Source: an uncultured Ectothiorhodospiraceae bacterium (lineage in GTDB: Bacteria > Pseudomonadota > Gammaproteobacteria > Nitrococcales > Nitrococcaceae). From it: DNA of 43,972 nucleotides. The stretch lies in NCBI GenBank assembly GCA_913056315.1, contig CAJXMZ010000005.1:1-43972 (forward strand). Direction: 5' to 3'. Below are positions 31,708 to 41,926 of this stretch, piece by piece. Both the position numbers and the translations under genes were made by a program. Within the stretch, counting starts at the first letter, position 1. Every line of letters starts with the position of its first letter. The notes beneath the pieces were generated by a model. The model worked only from the letters and a program-made list of their open reading frames with translations, searched no databases and was not told the origin of the DNA.

Positions 31708-32113
31708 ACCCAGTCGCTCGGTGGCAATTTTTTTGCTTGTTGTGCCGGCGCTAAGCATGGTGGCTTTGGTGAGCGTTTCCGTTTTGTCTATGCTGCTAAA
31801 GACTTTGGCGGTTTTGGCCTGCTGCGTGGTGAGCGCACTGGCGTGGCGATTGCATTGGCCGGGCGCTGCGCAGGCACCTGCGGCCATCGCAGTCGCCGCG
31901 GACGGTCGCTGTGAGGTGCAAACCACCAATGGTCAGTGGCTGAGTGGGCAATTAAAAGACGCTTTTGTCGCGCCCTATTTGATTATTTTGACACTTCGGC
32001 AAGGTTTGAAACGCCGAGCCGTGACGATCCCGGTTGATGCGCTCGGCGCTGAGCGGCATCGCCAATTGCGTGCATGGACGCAACTAGCGCGGAGGGTTAA
32101 TGAGCACCGCTAG
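31658..32113 (+). CDS. YgfX (CptA)-like small membrane protein
   Basis: Overlaps the sdhE 3' end in another frame. FRVYPLRPSRSVAIFLLVVPALSMVALVSVSVLSMLLKTLAVLACCV (two-TM hairpin after an LRPSR motif), then a small soluble domain. Start uncertain (TTG 31658 has GGAAGG upstream; GTG 31652 also possible). Confidence 0.72.
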   Translation: MLTSSNAYEPFRVYPLRPSRSVAIFLLVVPALSMVALVSVSVLSMLLKTLAVLACCVVSALAWRLHWPGAAQAPAAIAVAADGRCEVQTTNGQWLSGQLKDAFVAPYLIILTLRQGLKRRAVTIPVDALGAERHRQLRAWTQLARRVNEHR

Positions 32114-32702
32114 CGCCGATCAAGAACTGGTAAAACGGGTACAAGCGGGTGATAAGCGCGCTTTTGACGAGCTCGTGCTCAAATATCAGCACAAGCTCGT
32201 TAAGTTGATATCACGGTATGTGCATGATCACGCCGAGGCACTGGATGTCTCCCAAGAGGCATTTATTAAGGCCTACCGAGCACTACCACGCTTTCGCGGC
32301 GATAGTAGTTTTTATACTTGGCTCTACCGAATCGGTATTAATACCGCGAAAAACCACCTAGTCTCACAAGGGCGTCGTCCACCCGATAGCGATATTGATG
32401 CACAAGATGCGGAACGATATGACATCGAATCGCGTCTTAAAGATCAGGAGTCACCCGAGGCGCTCGCGCAACGTGATCAAGTTCAAGACACGGTCGTGGC
32501 AGCCATCGATGATCTTCCTGATGATTTGCGCACGGCAATTGTGCTTCGTGAGTTTGAGGGCCTAACCTACGAAGAAATTGCGCAGGCAATGGAATGTCCA
32601 ATTGGTACGGTCCGGTCGCGAATATTTCGTGCCCGGGAGGCGATAGACAAACGGCTGCGGCCGTTGATGGATGAAACAGGCGAACATAGCGATGCAGGAT
32701 AA
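32100..32702 (+). CDS. rpoE: RNA polymerase sigma-E factor (RpoE/AlgU)
   Basis: DQELVKRVQAGDKRAFDELVLKYQHKLVKLISRYVHD, DVSQEAFIKAYRALPRFRGDSSFYTWLYRI, LREFEGLTYEEIAQAMECPIGTVRSRIFRAREAI. Confidence 0.97.
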   Translation: MSTASADQELVKRVQAGDKRAFDELVLKYQHKLVKLISRYVHDHAEALDVSQEAFIKAYRALPRFRGDSSFYTWLYRIGINTAKNHLVSQGRRPPDSDIDAQDAERYDIESRLKDQESPEALAQRDQVQDTVVAAIDDLPDDLRTAIVLREFEGLTYEEIAQAMECPIGTVRSRIFRAREAIDKRLRPLMDETGEHSDAG

Positions 32703-33309
32703 AATAGCCGAACAGCTCTCTGCCTATCTTGACGGTGAGCTCAACGCCGATGAGCAGCGGTTTCTAGCCCGACGGCTTGCCGCTGATGAACAAGCCCGCG
32801 AACAACTCAGCCGGTATCACCGTATCTCAGCGGTCATTCGGGGTGATTACCACGCACAATCCGACCAATTAGCCGATCGCGTGTCCTCGGCGCTGGCCAA
32901 CGAACCTGAGCATGAAGCGCTTGATACCCCCACCACACCCAATGCAAAGCGATGGGGCTGGTTAGTCCAGCCCGTCGCCGGTATGGCCATCGCTGCCAGC
33001 GTTGCATTGGGAATTGTCGCGGTTTACCCAATCATTGCCGATAACCTCTCGAGTCCATCGATCAACACCAGTGAAGTGGCCCAAGCGCCAAGCGATGCCG
33101 GAGCGCGATCAGCTTCTGGAGCATTGGCTCAAGTGGGGAGTCAGTCAGTACCGCAAGCGCAATCGCTGAGCGCTAACACGCGACTCGATGCCGCCCAGCG
33201 TCATCGACTCAATCCCTACTTTGTTAATCACAGCGAGCATGCATCGTCGACTCGACTCGGTGGGACATTGAAATACATTCGAATTGTTGGTCATGACACA
33301 AATCAATAA
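32692..33309 (+). CDS. rseA: Anti-sigma-E factor RseA/MucA
   Basis: MQDKIAEQLSAYLDGELNADEQRFLARRLAADEQAREQLSRYHRISAVIRGD, single TM WLVQPVAGMAIAASVALGIVAV; overlaps rpoE. Confidence 0.92.
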   Translation: MQDKIAEQLSAYLDGELNADEQRFLARRLAADEQAREQLSRYHRISAVIRGDYHAQSDQLADRVSSALANEPEHEALDTPTTPNAKRWGWLVQPVAGMAIAASVALGIVAVYPIIADNLSSPSINTSEVAQAPSDAGARSASGALAQVGSQSVPQAQSLSANTRLDAAQRHRLNPYFVNHSEHASSTRLGGTLKYIRIVGHDTNQ

Positions 33310-34306
33310 ACACCGTGTGCTGGCTTACTTAATATCGCTTGCGTTGCTCAGCGGTGCGGCGCTTGCCCCTGCTTACGCCCAACCGCAAACGCCAGCGCAG
33401 TGGCTCGAGTGGAGCGGTCAAGCCCGCGAGCAAACCAACTTTGTTGGCTCACTGCTATATCAGCATGGCGATTCCCTTGAGACAGTCAAGATTTGGCACG
33501 CAGTCGATTCGGCCGGCGGGGTGCGCGAGCGGCTGCAGTCCCTATCCGGGCCACATCGCGAAATTTTGCGTGATGACCAAGTGATTACTTGCGTGTTGCC
33601 GAGTAGTGATTCTCGATTCATCCATAGCCGGCAATTGCGCACCCCATTAAGTGCCCGCATTCCCACCGACATGTCAGCACTTGAGCCCTACTACCGCAGT
33701 GCGCTGGGCGAACAAGATCGGGTGGCTGGGCGACTCGCTCAACAGGTGACGCTAACCCCCGAGGATGCGATGCGCTATGGCTACACGTTGTGGTTTGATG
33801 TCGAATCCGGCGTGCTTTTGCGCGCCGAAGTGCTCTCACCCAATGCCAAGGTGATTGAGCGGCTGATGATGCTCGATTTAGAGATTCGTGAACAAATTAG
33901 CGAAGCCGAACTGACCCTGACACAGCCCCAGGCGGGATTTACCCGGGTGACCATGCCGTTAGATGAGGCAGCGCAAACACCGACAACCGATTCTAATTGG
34001 ACATTGGACGCCGCGCCTGCTGGCTTTCGCTTGCACATGAACGAACTCCAGGAAATCTCTGGGCGGCCTCAGCCCGTGCGACATTTAATGGTCTCCGACG
34101 GGCTTGCCAGCGTGTCGGTGTATATCGAGCCGGTAGCGGCCAGCGAGCAAATTGAAGGGCCGCTGCAAATGGGGGCAATGAGCGCGTTTGGTCGCTCGGT
34201 TGATGACCATCAAATTATTGCCGTGGGTGAAGTCCCGGCAGGAACGGTTGAGCGTATCGCTAATGCGGTGACGCCCTTTCATTCATCGAACAACGCAGGT
34301 CACTAA
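33293..34306 (+). CDS. rseB: Sigma-E regulatory protein RseB/MucB
   Basis: Signal peptide then AQWLEWSGQAREQTNFVGSLLYQHGDSLETVKIWHA, MRYGYTLWFDVESGVLLRAEVL. Confidence 0.93.
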   Translation: MTQINKHRVLAYLISLALLSGAALAPAYAQPQTPAQWLEWSGQAREQTNFVGSLLYQHGDSLETVKIWHAVDSAGGVRERLQSLSGPHREILRDDQVITCVLPSSDSRFIHSRQLRTPLSARIPTDMSALEPYYRSALGEQDRVAGRLAQQVTLTPEDAMRYGYTLWFDVESGVLLRAEVLSPNAKVIERLMMLDLEIREQISEAELTLTQPQAGFTRVTMPLDEAAQTPTTDSNWTLDAAPAGFRLHMNELQEISGRPQPVRHLMVSDGLASVSVYIEPVAASEQIEGPLQMGAMSAFGRSVDDHQIIAVGEVPAGTVERIANAVTPFHSSNNAGH

Positions 34307-35761
34307 ATGATGCCAACGCCAACGATGTCTCGCGCGCTAATACAATGGGTATTGGCGGTCGTATTATTGGGTTGTTCGGGGCTTGCTGGGGTCGCCGCGC
34401 AGTCGCTGCCAAACTTTACTGAGTTAGTTAAAACCAACAGCCCGGCGGTGGTTAACATTAGCACCACGCAAGCCATGCAAACCCGCCAAAGCGGAGTGCC
34501 TAATATTCCGGGCATGCCCGATTTTGAAGAACTCCCTGAAGATCATCCGTTTCGAGATTTCATGGAGCGCTTTGGCAACGAAGGCCCCTCTGAGCCGCGG
34601 CAGTTTGATACGCGCTCATTAGGCTCGGGGTTTATCATTTCAGAGGATGGGTACATTTTAACCAACAATCATGTGGTTGAAGAGGCCAGTGAAATTGTCG
34701 TTCGTCTTAATGATCGCCGACAGCTGACCGCCGAGCTCGTGGGGGCGGACGAGCGGACGGATCTGGCGCTGCTCAAAGTGGCTGCCAACGATTTGCCAAC
34801 CGTTGAGATTGGCGAGTCCTCGGCGTTGGAAGTTGGTGAATGGGTGCTTGCGATTGGCTCGCCATTTGGCTTTGAGTACTCGGTGACCGCCGGCATCGTT
34901 AGCGCGAAAGGCCGAAGTCTGCCAACCGAAAATTACGTGCCGTTTTTGCAGACCGACGTTGCCATTAATCCCGGCAACTCTGGCGGGCCGTTGTTTAACC
35001 TAGAGGGCGAAGTAATCGGCGTTAATTCCCATATCTATAGCCGCTCCGGTGGATTTCAGGGCATATCGTTTGCTATTCCCATTGAGCTTGCGATTGAGGT
35101 CGCTGACCAGTTGCGTGATGGCGGTGAAGTCAGTCGGGCTTGGTTAGGCGTTGTCATTCAAGATGTCACGCGTGATTTAGCGGAGTCTTTTGGCATGGAT
35201 CGGCCGGAAGGTGCGCTCGTCGCCCAAGTGCTGCCTGACAGTCCAGCAGCCGCAGCCGGGCTTGAGCCGGGTGATGTCATTATCGAATTTGATGATCGGG
35301 CTGTGCCCACCTCCGGGGCGTTGCCGCCGATAGTCGGGCGTGCGCCGGTGGGTTCAACCGTTGATGTGGTAGTGATGCGCGATGGCGAGCGTGAGCGCAT
35401 TGCGGTGAGGCTCGAGCAGCTGCCTGATGACGCGGCCGGAACGGCACAACAAACGCCAGCGCCATCCGCGGGTGAATTTGAAGCGTTGGGGATGCGCCTC
35501 GAGCCACTCACCGCCGAGCGTCGCGAAGCGCTGGGTTTGTCCGCCGATATTGAAGGGGTTGTGGTGAGTAATGTCACCGGCGGACCGGCGGCCGAAGCCG
35601 GATTGTCGGCGGGCGACTTAATCACCCGCATTAATCGCTCGAGCGTGGCGAGCGTCGAGGCGTTTCGTGATGTGGTGGAGCAAATTGACTCAGGCCGCAG
35701 CGTGCCGTTGCTTGTGCAGCGTGAAGACAACCAACGCTTTCTTGCTCTGCGCATACCCTGA
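34307..35761 (+). CDS. Periplasmic Do-like serine protease (DegP/DegQ/MucD) with two PDZ domains
   Basis: Signal peptide; trypsin-like LGSGFIISEDGYILTNNHVV, ERTDLALLKV, INPGNSGGPLFNLEGEVIGVNS; two PDZ segments. Confidence 0.96.
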   Translation: MMPTPTMSRALIQWVLAVVLLGCSGLAGVAAQSLPNFTELVKTNSPAVVNISTTQAMQTRQSGVPNIPGMPDFEELPEDHPFRDFMERFGNEGPSEPRQFDTRSLGSGFIISEDGYILTNNHVVEEASEIVVRLNDRRQLTAELVGADERTDLALLKVAANDLPTVEIGESSALEVGEWVLAIGSPFGFEYSVTAGIVSAKGRSLPTENYVPFLQTDVAINPGNSGGPLFNLEGEVIGVNSHIYSRSGGFQGISFAIPIELAIEVADQLRDGGEVSRAWLGVVIQDVTRDLAESFGMDRPEGALVAQVLPDSPAAAAGLEPGDVIIEFDDRAVPTSGALPPIVGRAPVGSTVDVVVMRDGERERIAVRLEQLPDDAAGTAQQTPAPSAGEFEALGMRLEPLTAERREALGLSADIEGVVVSNVTGGPAAEAGLSAGDLITRINRSSVASVEAFRDVVEQIDSGRSVPLLVQREDNQRFLALRIP

Positions 35762-35777
35762 TCGGTATCGTCTTGGC

Positions 35778-35783
35778 TATAAT
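35778..35783 (+). promoter_or_regulatory. Candidate -10 element TATAAT upstream of lepA
   Basis: TTGGCTATAATGG with a perfect TATAAT hexamer at 35778-35783; no clear -35 at 17 bp. Confidence 0.4.
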
Positions 35784-35803
35784 GGTCGGCTATCGACCCA
35801 TGG

Positions 35804-35832
35804 GGCCGCAGTAATCATAGGTTGCTGCGGCC
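35804..35832 (+). other. Leader hairpin GGCCGCAG-N13-CTGCGGCC between degP and lepA
   Basis: Perfect 8-bp arms 35804-35811 and 35825-35832, followed by GCTTTATT; could be a weak terminator or leader structure. Confidence 0.6.
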
Positions 35833-35872
35833 GCTTTATTCGTGCAACCGGTGTTAGCCGGGCCAGGTTTTA

Positions 35873-37669
35873 ATGGATCAGATCAGAAACTTCTCAATCA
35901 TCGCGCACATCGATCATGGTAAGTCCACGCTGGCCGACCGGCTGATTGAGCGCTCCAGTAGCTACAGTGCCCGGCATTCGAGTGAGCAAATGCTCGACTC
36001 GATGGATTTGGAGCGAGAGCGTGGCATAACCATTAAAGCGCAAAGTGTGTCGCTCGATTACACCACGCAAGATGGCCAGACCTACCAGCTCAACTTTATT
36101 GACACCCCAGGGCATGTGGACTTCTCCTATGAGGTGAGCCGCTCGCTCTATGCATGCGAGGGCGCGCTGTTGCTGGTGGACGCTTCGCAAGGGGTGGAAG
36201 CGCAGAGTGTGGCGAACTGCTACACCGCGGTTGAACAGGGTTTAGAGGTTATCCCGGTTTTGAATAAGATCGATTTGCCCTCGGCCGAGCCTGATCAAGT
36301 CATTCAGCAAATTGAAGAGATTATTGGCCTAGATGGTGCCGAGGTGCTGCCCATTAGCGCTAAAAGCGGCTTGGGTGTTGATGATCTGCTCGAGGCACTG
36401 ATTAAACGCATCCCACCACCGCAGGGTAATCCTGACGGCCCGCTCAAAGCGCTCATTATTGACTCGTGGTTTGATAACTACCTTGGGGTGGTTTGTTTGG
36501 TGCGGGTGTTTGACGGTGAGCTGCGTAAGGGTGAGCGCATTAAGGTGATGTCCACCGGGCGTGAGTTTCAGGTGGATGAATTGGGAATTTTCACCCCGCA
36601 GCGCACCCCATGGGACTCGCTAAGCGCTGGGCGCGTGGGCTTTGTGGTAGCCGGTATAAAAGACATTGATGGAGCGCCGGTCGGCGATACGCTGACCCAT
36701 GCCAAACAGCCAACGCAAGTCGCGGTGCCTGGCTTTAAACGTGTTCAGCCTCGAGTTTTTGCCGGTGTTTTTCCGATTAGCTCTGATGACTATGAGGGCT
36801 TTCGCGACGCGCTTGGCAAGTTGCGACTCAACGATGCAGCGCTGGCATTTGAGCCGGAGAATTCTGAAGCACTGGGTTTTGGGTTTCGCATCGGCTTTTT
36901 GGGCATGCTGCACATGGAGATCGTCCAAGAGCGCTTAGAGCGCGAATATGGACTCGATCTTATTACCACCGCGCCAACCGTGGTGCATGAGGTCATCGAC
37001 AAAGAAGGCGTTACGCACCGGGTGCATAACCCGTCCGATCTGCCCCCAGTGAATAGCATGGAGTCGATTCTCGAGCCGATCATTCACGCTAACATTTTGG
37101 TGCCGCAGGCCTATGTGGGCGCAGTAATCAAGCTTTGCGAAGACAAGCGTGGTACGCAAAAGGGCATGCAATACGTCGGCAATCAGCTGTCGCTAGATTA
37201 TGAAATGCCCATGGGTGAGGTCGTCTTAGACTTTTTTGATCGGCTGAAATCTGCAACCCGGGGCTATGCCTCGTTTGATTATGAGTTTCGGCGCTTTCAG
37301 GCCGAGCGTTTGGTAAAGCTCGATATTTTAGTCAACGGCGATCGGGTGGATGCGCTTTCTGTGATTGTCCACCGCGATCAGGCCGAGGGCCGTGGGCGAG
37401 AATTAACCGAACGACTCAAAGAGATCATCCCGCGGCAAATGTTTGAAGTCGCGATTCAGGCGGCGATTGGCAGTAAAATTATTGCGCGCTCTTCGGTCAA
37501 GGCGTTACGTAAGAACGTGACGGCCAAGTGCTATGGTGGTGATATCACTCGAAAGAAAAAACTGCTCGAAAAGCAAAAGCAGGGCAAACGCCGCATGAAG
37601 CAAGTGGGGCGGGTCGAAATTCCTCAGGATGCCTTCTTGGCTGTTCTTCAGGTTGATCAGGGCAAGTAG
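35873..37669 (+). CDS. lepA: Elongation factor 4 (LepA)
   Basis: [45 protein letters not shown]-terminal [41 protein letters not shown]. Confidence 0.98.
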   Translation: MDQIRNFSIIAHIDHGKSTLADRLIERSSSYSARHSSEQMLDSMDLERERGITIKAQSVSLDYTTQDGQTYQLNFIDTPGHVDFSYEVSRSLYACEGALLLVDASQGVEAQSVANCYTAVEQGLEVIPVLNKIDLPSAEPDQVIQQIEEIIGLDGAEVLPISAKSGLGVDDLLEALIKRIPPPQGNPDGPLKALIIDSWFDNYLGVVCLVRVFDGELRKGERIKVMSTGREFQVDELGIFTPQRTPWDSLSAGRVGFVVAGIKDIDGAPVGDTLTHAKQPTQVAVPGFKRVQPRVFAGVFPISSDDYEGFRDALGKLRLNDAALAFEPENSEALGFGFRIGFLGMLHMEIVQERLEREYGLDLITTAPTVVHEVIDKEGVTHRVHNPSDLPPVNSMESILEPIIHANILVPQAYVGAVIKLCEDKRGTQKGMQYVGNQLSLDYEMPMGEVVLDFFDRLKSATRGYASFDYEFRRFQAERLVKLDILVNGDRVDALSVIVHRDQAEGRGRELTERLKEIIPRQMFEVAIQAAIGSKIIARSSVKALRKNVTAKCYGGDITRKKKLLEKQKQGKRRMKQVGRVEIPQDAFLAVLQVDQGK

Positions 37670-37692
37670 AAAGATAGCGGAGGGCGCTGGGG

Positions 37693-38430
37693 ATGTTGGA
37701 TTTTGAGGCCATTATAGTCGTTGTCACGCTTGTCAGCGGCGTGGTTTGGAGCTTTGATCGACTGCGCCGACGCCATCGTGCCGCCGATGCCGGGGTGTCT
37801 TGGTGGGTTGATTTAGGTCGCTCGCTCTTTCCGGTACTACTCATTGTGCTCATCGTGCGCTCGTTTATTGTCGAGCCCTTTCGCATTCCCTCAGGTTCTA
37901 TGTTGCCAACCCTAGAGGCCGGCGACTTTATCTTGGTCAATAAATTTGGTTACGGCTTACGCCTGCCGGTCATGCACACGCTTATTGCCCCCGTAGGTGA
38001 CCCCGACCGAGGCGATGTCGCGGTATTTCGCTATCCGGTCGAACCCGCGCAAGATTACATTAAGCGCATTATTGGACTGCCGGGCGATACGGTGAGTTAT
38101 CAAAACAAACGCTTGACCATTAATGGCGAAGTTTTGCCCACTGAGCGACTGGGTGACTGGGGAGAAGACGCCTCGTTTGCGCTGATTCGCGAGCAAATTG
38201 ATGGTGATTGGCACCAGGCATTGGTTAACCGGCAATCACCGGCTCGGGGGTTTAGCTACACCGTGCCCGCGGGTGAGTATTTTGTCATGGGTGATAACCG
38301 CGATCGCAGCAGCGATAGCCGTTTTTGGGGCCCGGTACCCCGTGATCATCTCGTGGGGCGCGCGTTTTTTATTTGGTTAAGCTGGAATGGAGGCCCGAAT
38401 TGGGGGCGCATGGGTAATGTCATTGAATAA
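37693..38430 (+). CDS. lepB: Signal peptidase I
   Basis: IVRSFIVEPFRIPSGSMLPTLEAGDFILVNKFGYG, YIKRIIGLPGDTV, GEYFVMGDNRDRSSDSRFWGPVP. Confidence 0.97.
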   Translation: MLDFEAIIVVVTLVSGVVWSFDRLRRRHRAADAGVSWWVDLGRSLFPVLLIVLIVRSFIVEPFRIPSGSMLPTLEAGDFILVNKFGYGLRLPVMHTLIAPVGDPDRGDVAVFRYPVEPAQDYIKRIIGLPGDTVSYQNKRLTINGEVLPTERLGDWGEDASFALIREQIDGDWHQALVNRQSPARGFSYTVPAGEYFVMGDNRDRSSDSRFWGPVPRDHLVGRAFFIWLSWNGGPNWGRMGNVIE

Positions 38431-38451
38431 TGCCAATCGGTGCGGTGGCTA

Positions 38452-39156
38452 ATGACTGAATTACAATCGCTCGCCGATCGTGTGGGCTGGCAGTTTAGTG
38501 ATCCTAGTTTGTTGCGCCAAGCGGTAACTCATCGCAGCGCCAGCGGGCCAAATAACGAGCGCTTAGAGTTTTTAGGCGATGCCATTTTAAATTTTGTCAT
38601 TGCGGCAGAAATTTTCGAACGCCGCCCTGATTTGCGTGAGGGTGAGCTCAGTCGTCTGCGTGCTGCCTTGGTTAATAAAAACGCGCTGGCTGAAATTGCC
38701 CGCGAGATTGAGTTGGGTGAGCAAATTCTGCTCGGTAGCGGTGAGTTAAAAACCGGCGGGCGACGGCGCGATTCTATACTGGCCGACTCGCTAGAAGCAG
38801 TGATTGGTGCGGTCTACCTGGACGGTGGTTATGCGGGCGGTAGAGAATTAATTCTTCGCCTTTATGCGGCGCATTTGCGCGCTTTGCCCGATATGCAGGC
38901 ACACAAAGACCCAAAAACACGCTTGCAAGAGTACCTGCAAGCCCGCGGGCTTGAATTGCCGAGCTACGCGGTCGAAAACATTAGCGGCCAAGCACACGAC
39001 CAAACCTTTCGTGTGGTCTGCGCAAGCGAGATCCTTGCGCAAAGTGGTGAGGGGGTTGCCGGTAATCGTCGCCAGGCTGAACAAGCGGCGGCGGCCGATT
39101 TGTTATCCAAGTTGCAACCCAATGCCGATACACCAGTAAGGGGTGGGCATGAGTAA
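38452..39156 (+). CDS. rnc: Ribonuclease III
   Basis: FSDPSLLRQAVTHRSASGPNNERLEFLGDAILNFVIAAEIF, DSLEAVIGAVYLDGG, C-terminal dsRBD. Confidence 0.97.
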   Translation: MTELQSLADRVGWQFSDPSLLRQAVTHRSASGPNNERLEFLGDAILNFVIAAEIFERRPDLREGELSRLRAALVNKNALAEIAREIELGEQILLGSGELKTGGRRRDSILADSLEAVIGAVYLDGGYAGGRELILRLYAAHLRALPDMQAHKDPKTRLQEYLQARGLELPSYAVENISGQAHDQTFRVVCASEILAQSGEGVAGNRRQAEQAAAADLLSKLQPNADTPVRGGHE

Positions 39157-40060
39157 ACCCGACAACACCGATTTGCCAGCGGGGTTTGCCGCGTTGGTGG
39201 GCCGTCCTAACGTCGGTAAATCAACTTTGCTTAATGCGCTGCTTGGCCAAAAGGTCAGTATTGCTACGCGCAAACCGCAAACCACACGGCATCGCATTCT
39301 GGGTATTCACCAACGTGATGATGCGCAAATTATCTATGTCGATACGCCTGGGCTGCATGAAGGCGGCCGTACCGCGATGAATCGGTACTTAAACGATGCC
39401 GCCGGCAGCGCGTTGGGTGATGTGGATGCGGTTGTCATGCTGACCGAGGCCGGTCGTTGGACGGCCGCTGATGATCGGGTGTTGCAGCGCCTTGAAGGCA
39501 CGCGTGCCCCGGTGATTGCTGCAATTAATAAAGTGGATCGGATTCGCGATAAAAACCAGCTACTCCCTGAAATCGCTCAGGTTGATCAGCGTCGTGATTT
39601 TGCTGCTGTGGTGCCGGTGTCAGCGCAAAAGGCTGACAACCTAGACACACTGGAAGCAGCGATTATTGCGCAGCTGCCCAGCGGGCCGGCGTTGTTTCCG
39701 CGCGATCAGGTGACTGATCGAGGGGAGTCGTTTATGGCCGCCGAACTAGTGCGCGAGCAACTAACCATCATGCTGGGGGACGAGCTACCGTATGCCAGTA
39801 CCGTTGAAATCGAAGCCTTTGAGCAAGAAGGGCGATTACGCCGCATTGCCGCGATTATCTGGGTCGAGCGCAGTGGCCAGCGGCGTATTATGATTGGCGA
39901 GGGCGGCTCGCGGATTAAACAAATCGGCGCTCAAGCGCGTCATGAAATGGAGCGATTGTTTGATGCCCGCGTCTATCTCAAGCTTTGGGTTAAAGTGCGT
40001 GAAGGTTGGTCAGATGATGCTCGCATGCTCCAAGCACTAGGCTACACCCAACATCAATGA
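39149..40060 (+). CDS. era: GTPase Era
   Basis: LVGRPNVGKSTLLNALLGQKVSIATRKPQTTRHRILGI, DTPGLHE, NKVDRI, KH domain GEGGSRIKQIGAQARHEMERLFDARVYLKLWVKV. Confidence 0.98.
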   Translation: MSKPDNTDLPAGFAALVGRPNVGKSTLLNALLGQKVSIATRKPQTTRHRILGIHQRDDAQIIYVDTPGLHEGGRTAMNRYLNDAAGSALGDVDAVVMLTEAGRWTAADDRVLQRLEGTRAPVIAAINKVDRIRDKNQLLPEIAQVDQRRDFAAVVPVSAQKADNLDTLEAAIIAQLPSGPALFPRDQVTDRGESFMAAELVREQLTIMLGDELPYASTVEIEAFEQEGRLRRIAAIIWVERSGQRRIMIGEGGSRIKQIGAQARHEMERLFDARVYLKLWVKVREGWSDDARMLQALGYTQHQ

Positions 40061-40812
40061 GCGCGGCAAGCCGCGATGCATCTCTAGAGCCCGCCTTTGT
40101 CCTGCATACGCGGGCTTACCGTAATACCAGCCTGATTTTAGACGTATTGGCTCGCGAGCATGGACGGGTTGCGTTGGTGGCGCGTGGGGCACGGGGGCAG
40201 CGCTCGCGCACGGCTGGATTACTCCAGCCTTTTCAGCCATTGGCCATGTCGTGGCGGCTGCGCGGTGAAATGGGCACTTTGCAACAAGTCGAGGCGGCTG
40301 GGCAGCCGCTGCGCTTGCAAGGCCGGCGTTTAGTCAGTGGATTGTATGGCAACGAGCTATTGATTCGCGTTTTAGGCCGAGAAGATCCTCACCCCGGGCT
40401 ATTTGAAGGTTATGTTCAACTGCTCGAGGCGCTGGCATCAAACGCCCCTGAAGGCCCCGCATTGCGCTGCTTTGAGCGCGATCTCTTAAGTCTATTGGGC
40501 TATGGGTTGGCGTTGGAGACCGACACGCAGGCCAATGCGCTGGTGCCCGATCAATGGTACCGGTACGATCCGTCTCAGGGCGCAACCCCGGTGGTTGGTC
40601 CGCAGGTCGGCGGGCTCGTAGTGCAGGGACAGCAGCTGCTTGCGCTGGCGGCTGATCCGATTACAGCCGATACCGCGCGGGCCACACGAGCACTCATGCG
40701 TGCAGCATTAAGCCTGCATTTAGGGGGGCGGCCACTGAAAAGCCGCGAGCTTTATGCACGCTACCCAACCAAAGGAGAACCAGAGCATGGCGCATCATCA
40801 GGGCAGTCTTGA
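40057..40812 (+). CDS. recO: DNA repair protein RecO
   Basis: [60 protein letters not shown] coupling with era. Confidence 0.95.
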   Translation: MSAASRDASLEPAFVLHTRAYRNTSLILDVLAREHGRVALVARGARGQRSRTAGLLQPFQPLAMSWRLRGEMGTLQQVEAAGQPLRLQGRRLVSGLYGNELLIRVLGREDPHPGLFEGYVQLLEALASNAPEGPALRCFERDLLSLLGYGLALETDTQANALVPDQWYRYDPSQGATPVVGPQVGGLVVQGQQLLALAADPITADTARATRALMRAALSLHLGGRPLKSRELYARYPTKGEPEHGASSGQS

Positions 40813-41536
40813 GCCTTTGCTTGGGGTGAACGTTGATCATATCGCCGGGCTGCGGCAGGCCCGGGGTACGCGTTATCCCGACCCGGTCATGGCCGCGCAA
40901 CTGGCTGAGCAGGCAGGCGCCGATGCCATTACGGTGCATTTACGCGAGGACCGTCGGCATATTGTGGATGCTGATATCGATCGGTTAGCGCAAGCGCTGC
41001 AAACGCGTATGAATTTGGAAATGGCCAATACCGCGGAAATGATTCAAATCGCGCAGCGAGTCCAGCCCAGCGATTGCTGTTTAGTGCCGGAGCGTCGTGC
41101 TGAGCTAACAACCGAAGGCGGGTTGGATGTTGCCGGTACACTGCCGGCGTGTCAGAAAGCCTGCCAGGCCCTGGCTGATGCCGGGATTCGGGTATCGTTA
41201 TTTGTCGACCCGGATGCCGAGCAATTGCATGCAGCGCGCGAGGCGGGGGCATCGGTCATTGAGCTGCACACCGGGGCGTTTGCCGATGCCACCACCGATG
41301 CGAGCATTCATGCAGAGTTTCAGCGTATCCAACAAGCTGCGCAGCTGGGTCAATCGCTTGGCTTACAGGTCAACGCGGGGCATGGGCTGCACTACCACAA
41401 CGTCGCGCCCATCGCTGCGCTGTCAGAAATTACCGAGCTCAACATTGGCCATGCCATTGTTGCCCGCGCGGTGTTTGTGGGGTTGGATAGTGCGGTACGT
41501 GAGATGAAGCGTCTAATTCGTGAGGCAAGGCATTGA
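40787..41536 (+). CDS. pdxJ: Pyridoxine 5'-phosphate synthase
   Basis: [76 protein letters not shown]. Confidence 0.97.
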   Translation: MAHHQGSLEPLLGVNVDHIAGLRQARGTRYPDPVMAAQLAEQAGADAITVHLREDRRHIVDADIDRLAQALQTRMNLEMANTAEMIQIAQRVQPSDCCLVPERRAELTTEGGLDVAGTLPACQKACQALADAGIRVSLFVDPDAEQLHAAREAGASVIELHTGAFADATTDASIHAEFQRIQQAAQLGQSLGLQVNAGHGLHYHNVAPIAALSEITELNIGHAIVARAVFVGLDSAVREMKRLIREARH

Positions 41537-41925
41537 GCATTCTTGGGCTTGGGACCGATATTGTTTCGGTGGACCGGTTCGCCCATATGCTTGAAGCGCA
41601 TAGCGAGCGCCTGGCTGTGCGTTTGCTCGCGAGTGCGGAAATGGCCGACTATCAGCTAGCCGCCGCCACCCCGCGCGGCGCTGCGGCGTTTTTAGCGCGG
41701 CGATTCGCGGCCAAAGAAGCCGGCGCTAAGGCGTTGGGCTGTGGGATTGGTGCCAAGGCAAGTTTTCGTGAACTTGTGGTTGAGCATACGCCCACCGGTG
41801 CGCCGCGCATGGCGTTCAGCGGCAAAGCGCTTGAGACCGCCAACCAACTGGGCGTCAAGCAGGTGCACTTAAGTATTAGCGATGAGCACACCCACGCCAC
41901 CGCCGTGGTTATTCTCGAGCGCTAG
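41533..41925 (+). CDS. acpS: Holo-[acyl-carrier-protein] synthase
   Basis: TTG start; [61 protein letters not shown]. Confidence 0.97.
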   Translation: MSILGLGTDIVSVDRFAHMLEAHSERLAVRLLASAEMADYQLAAATPRGAAAFLARRFAAKEAGAKALGCGIGAKASFRELVVEHTPTGAPRMAFSGKALETANQLGVKQVHLSISDEHTHATAVVILER

Positions 41926-41926
41926 C

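Noticed and set aside
32000-32100. Autoregulatory sigma-E promoter (GAACTT-N16-TCTGA) upstream of rpoE
   Set aside because: No convincing match by eye in the ygfX/rpoE region; a weight-matrix scan would be needed.
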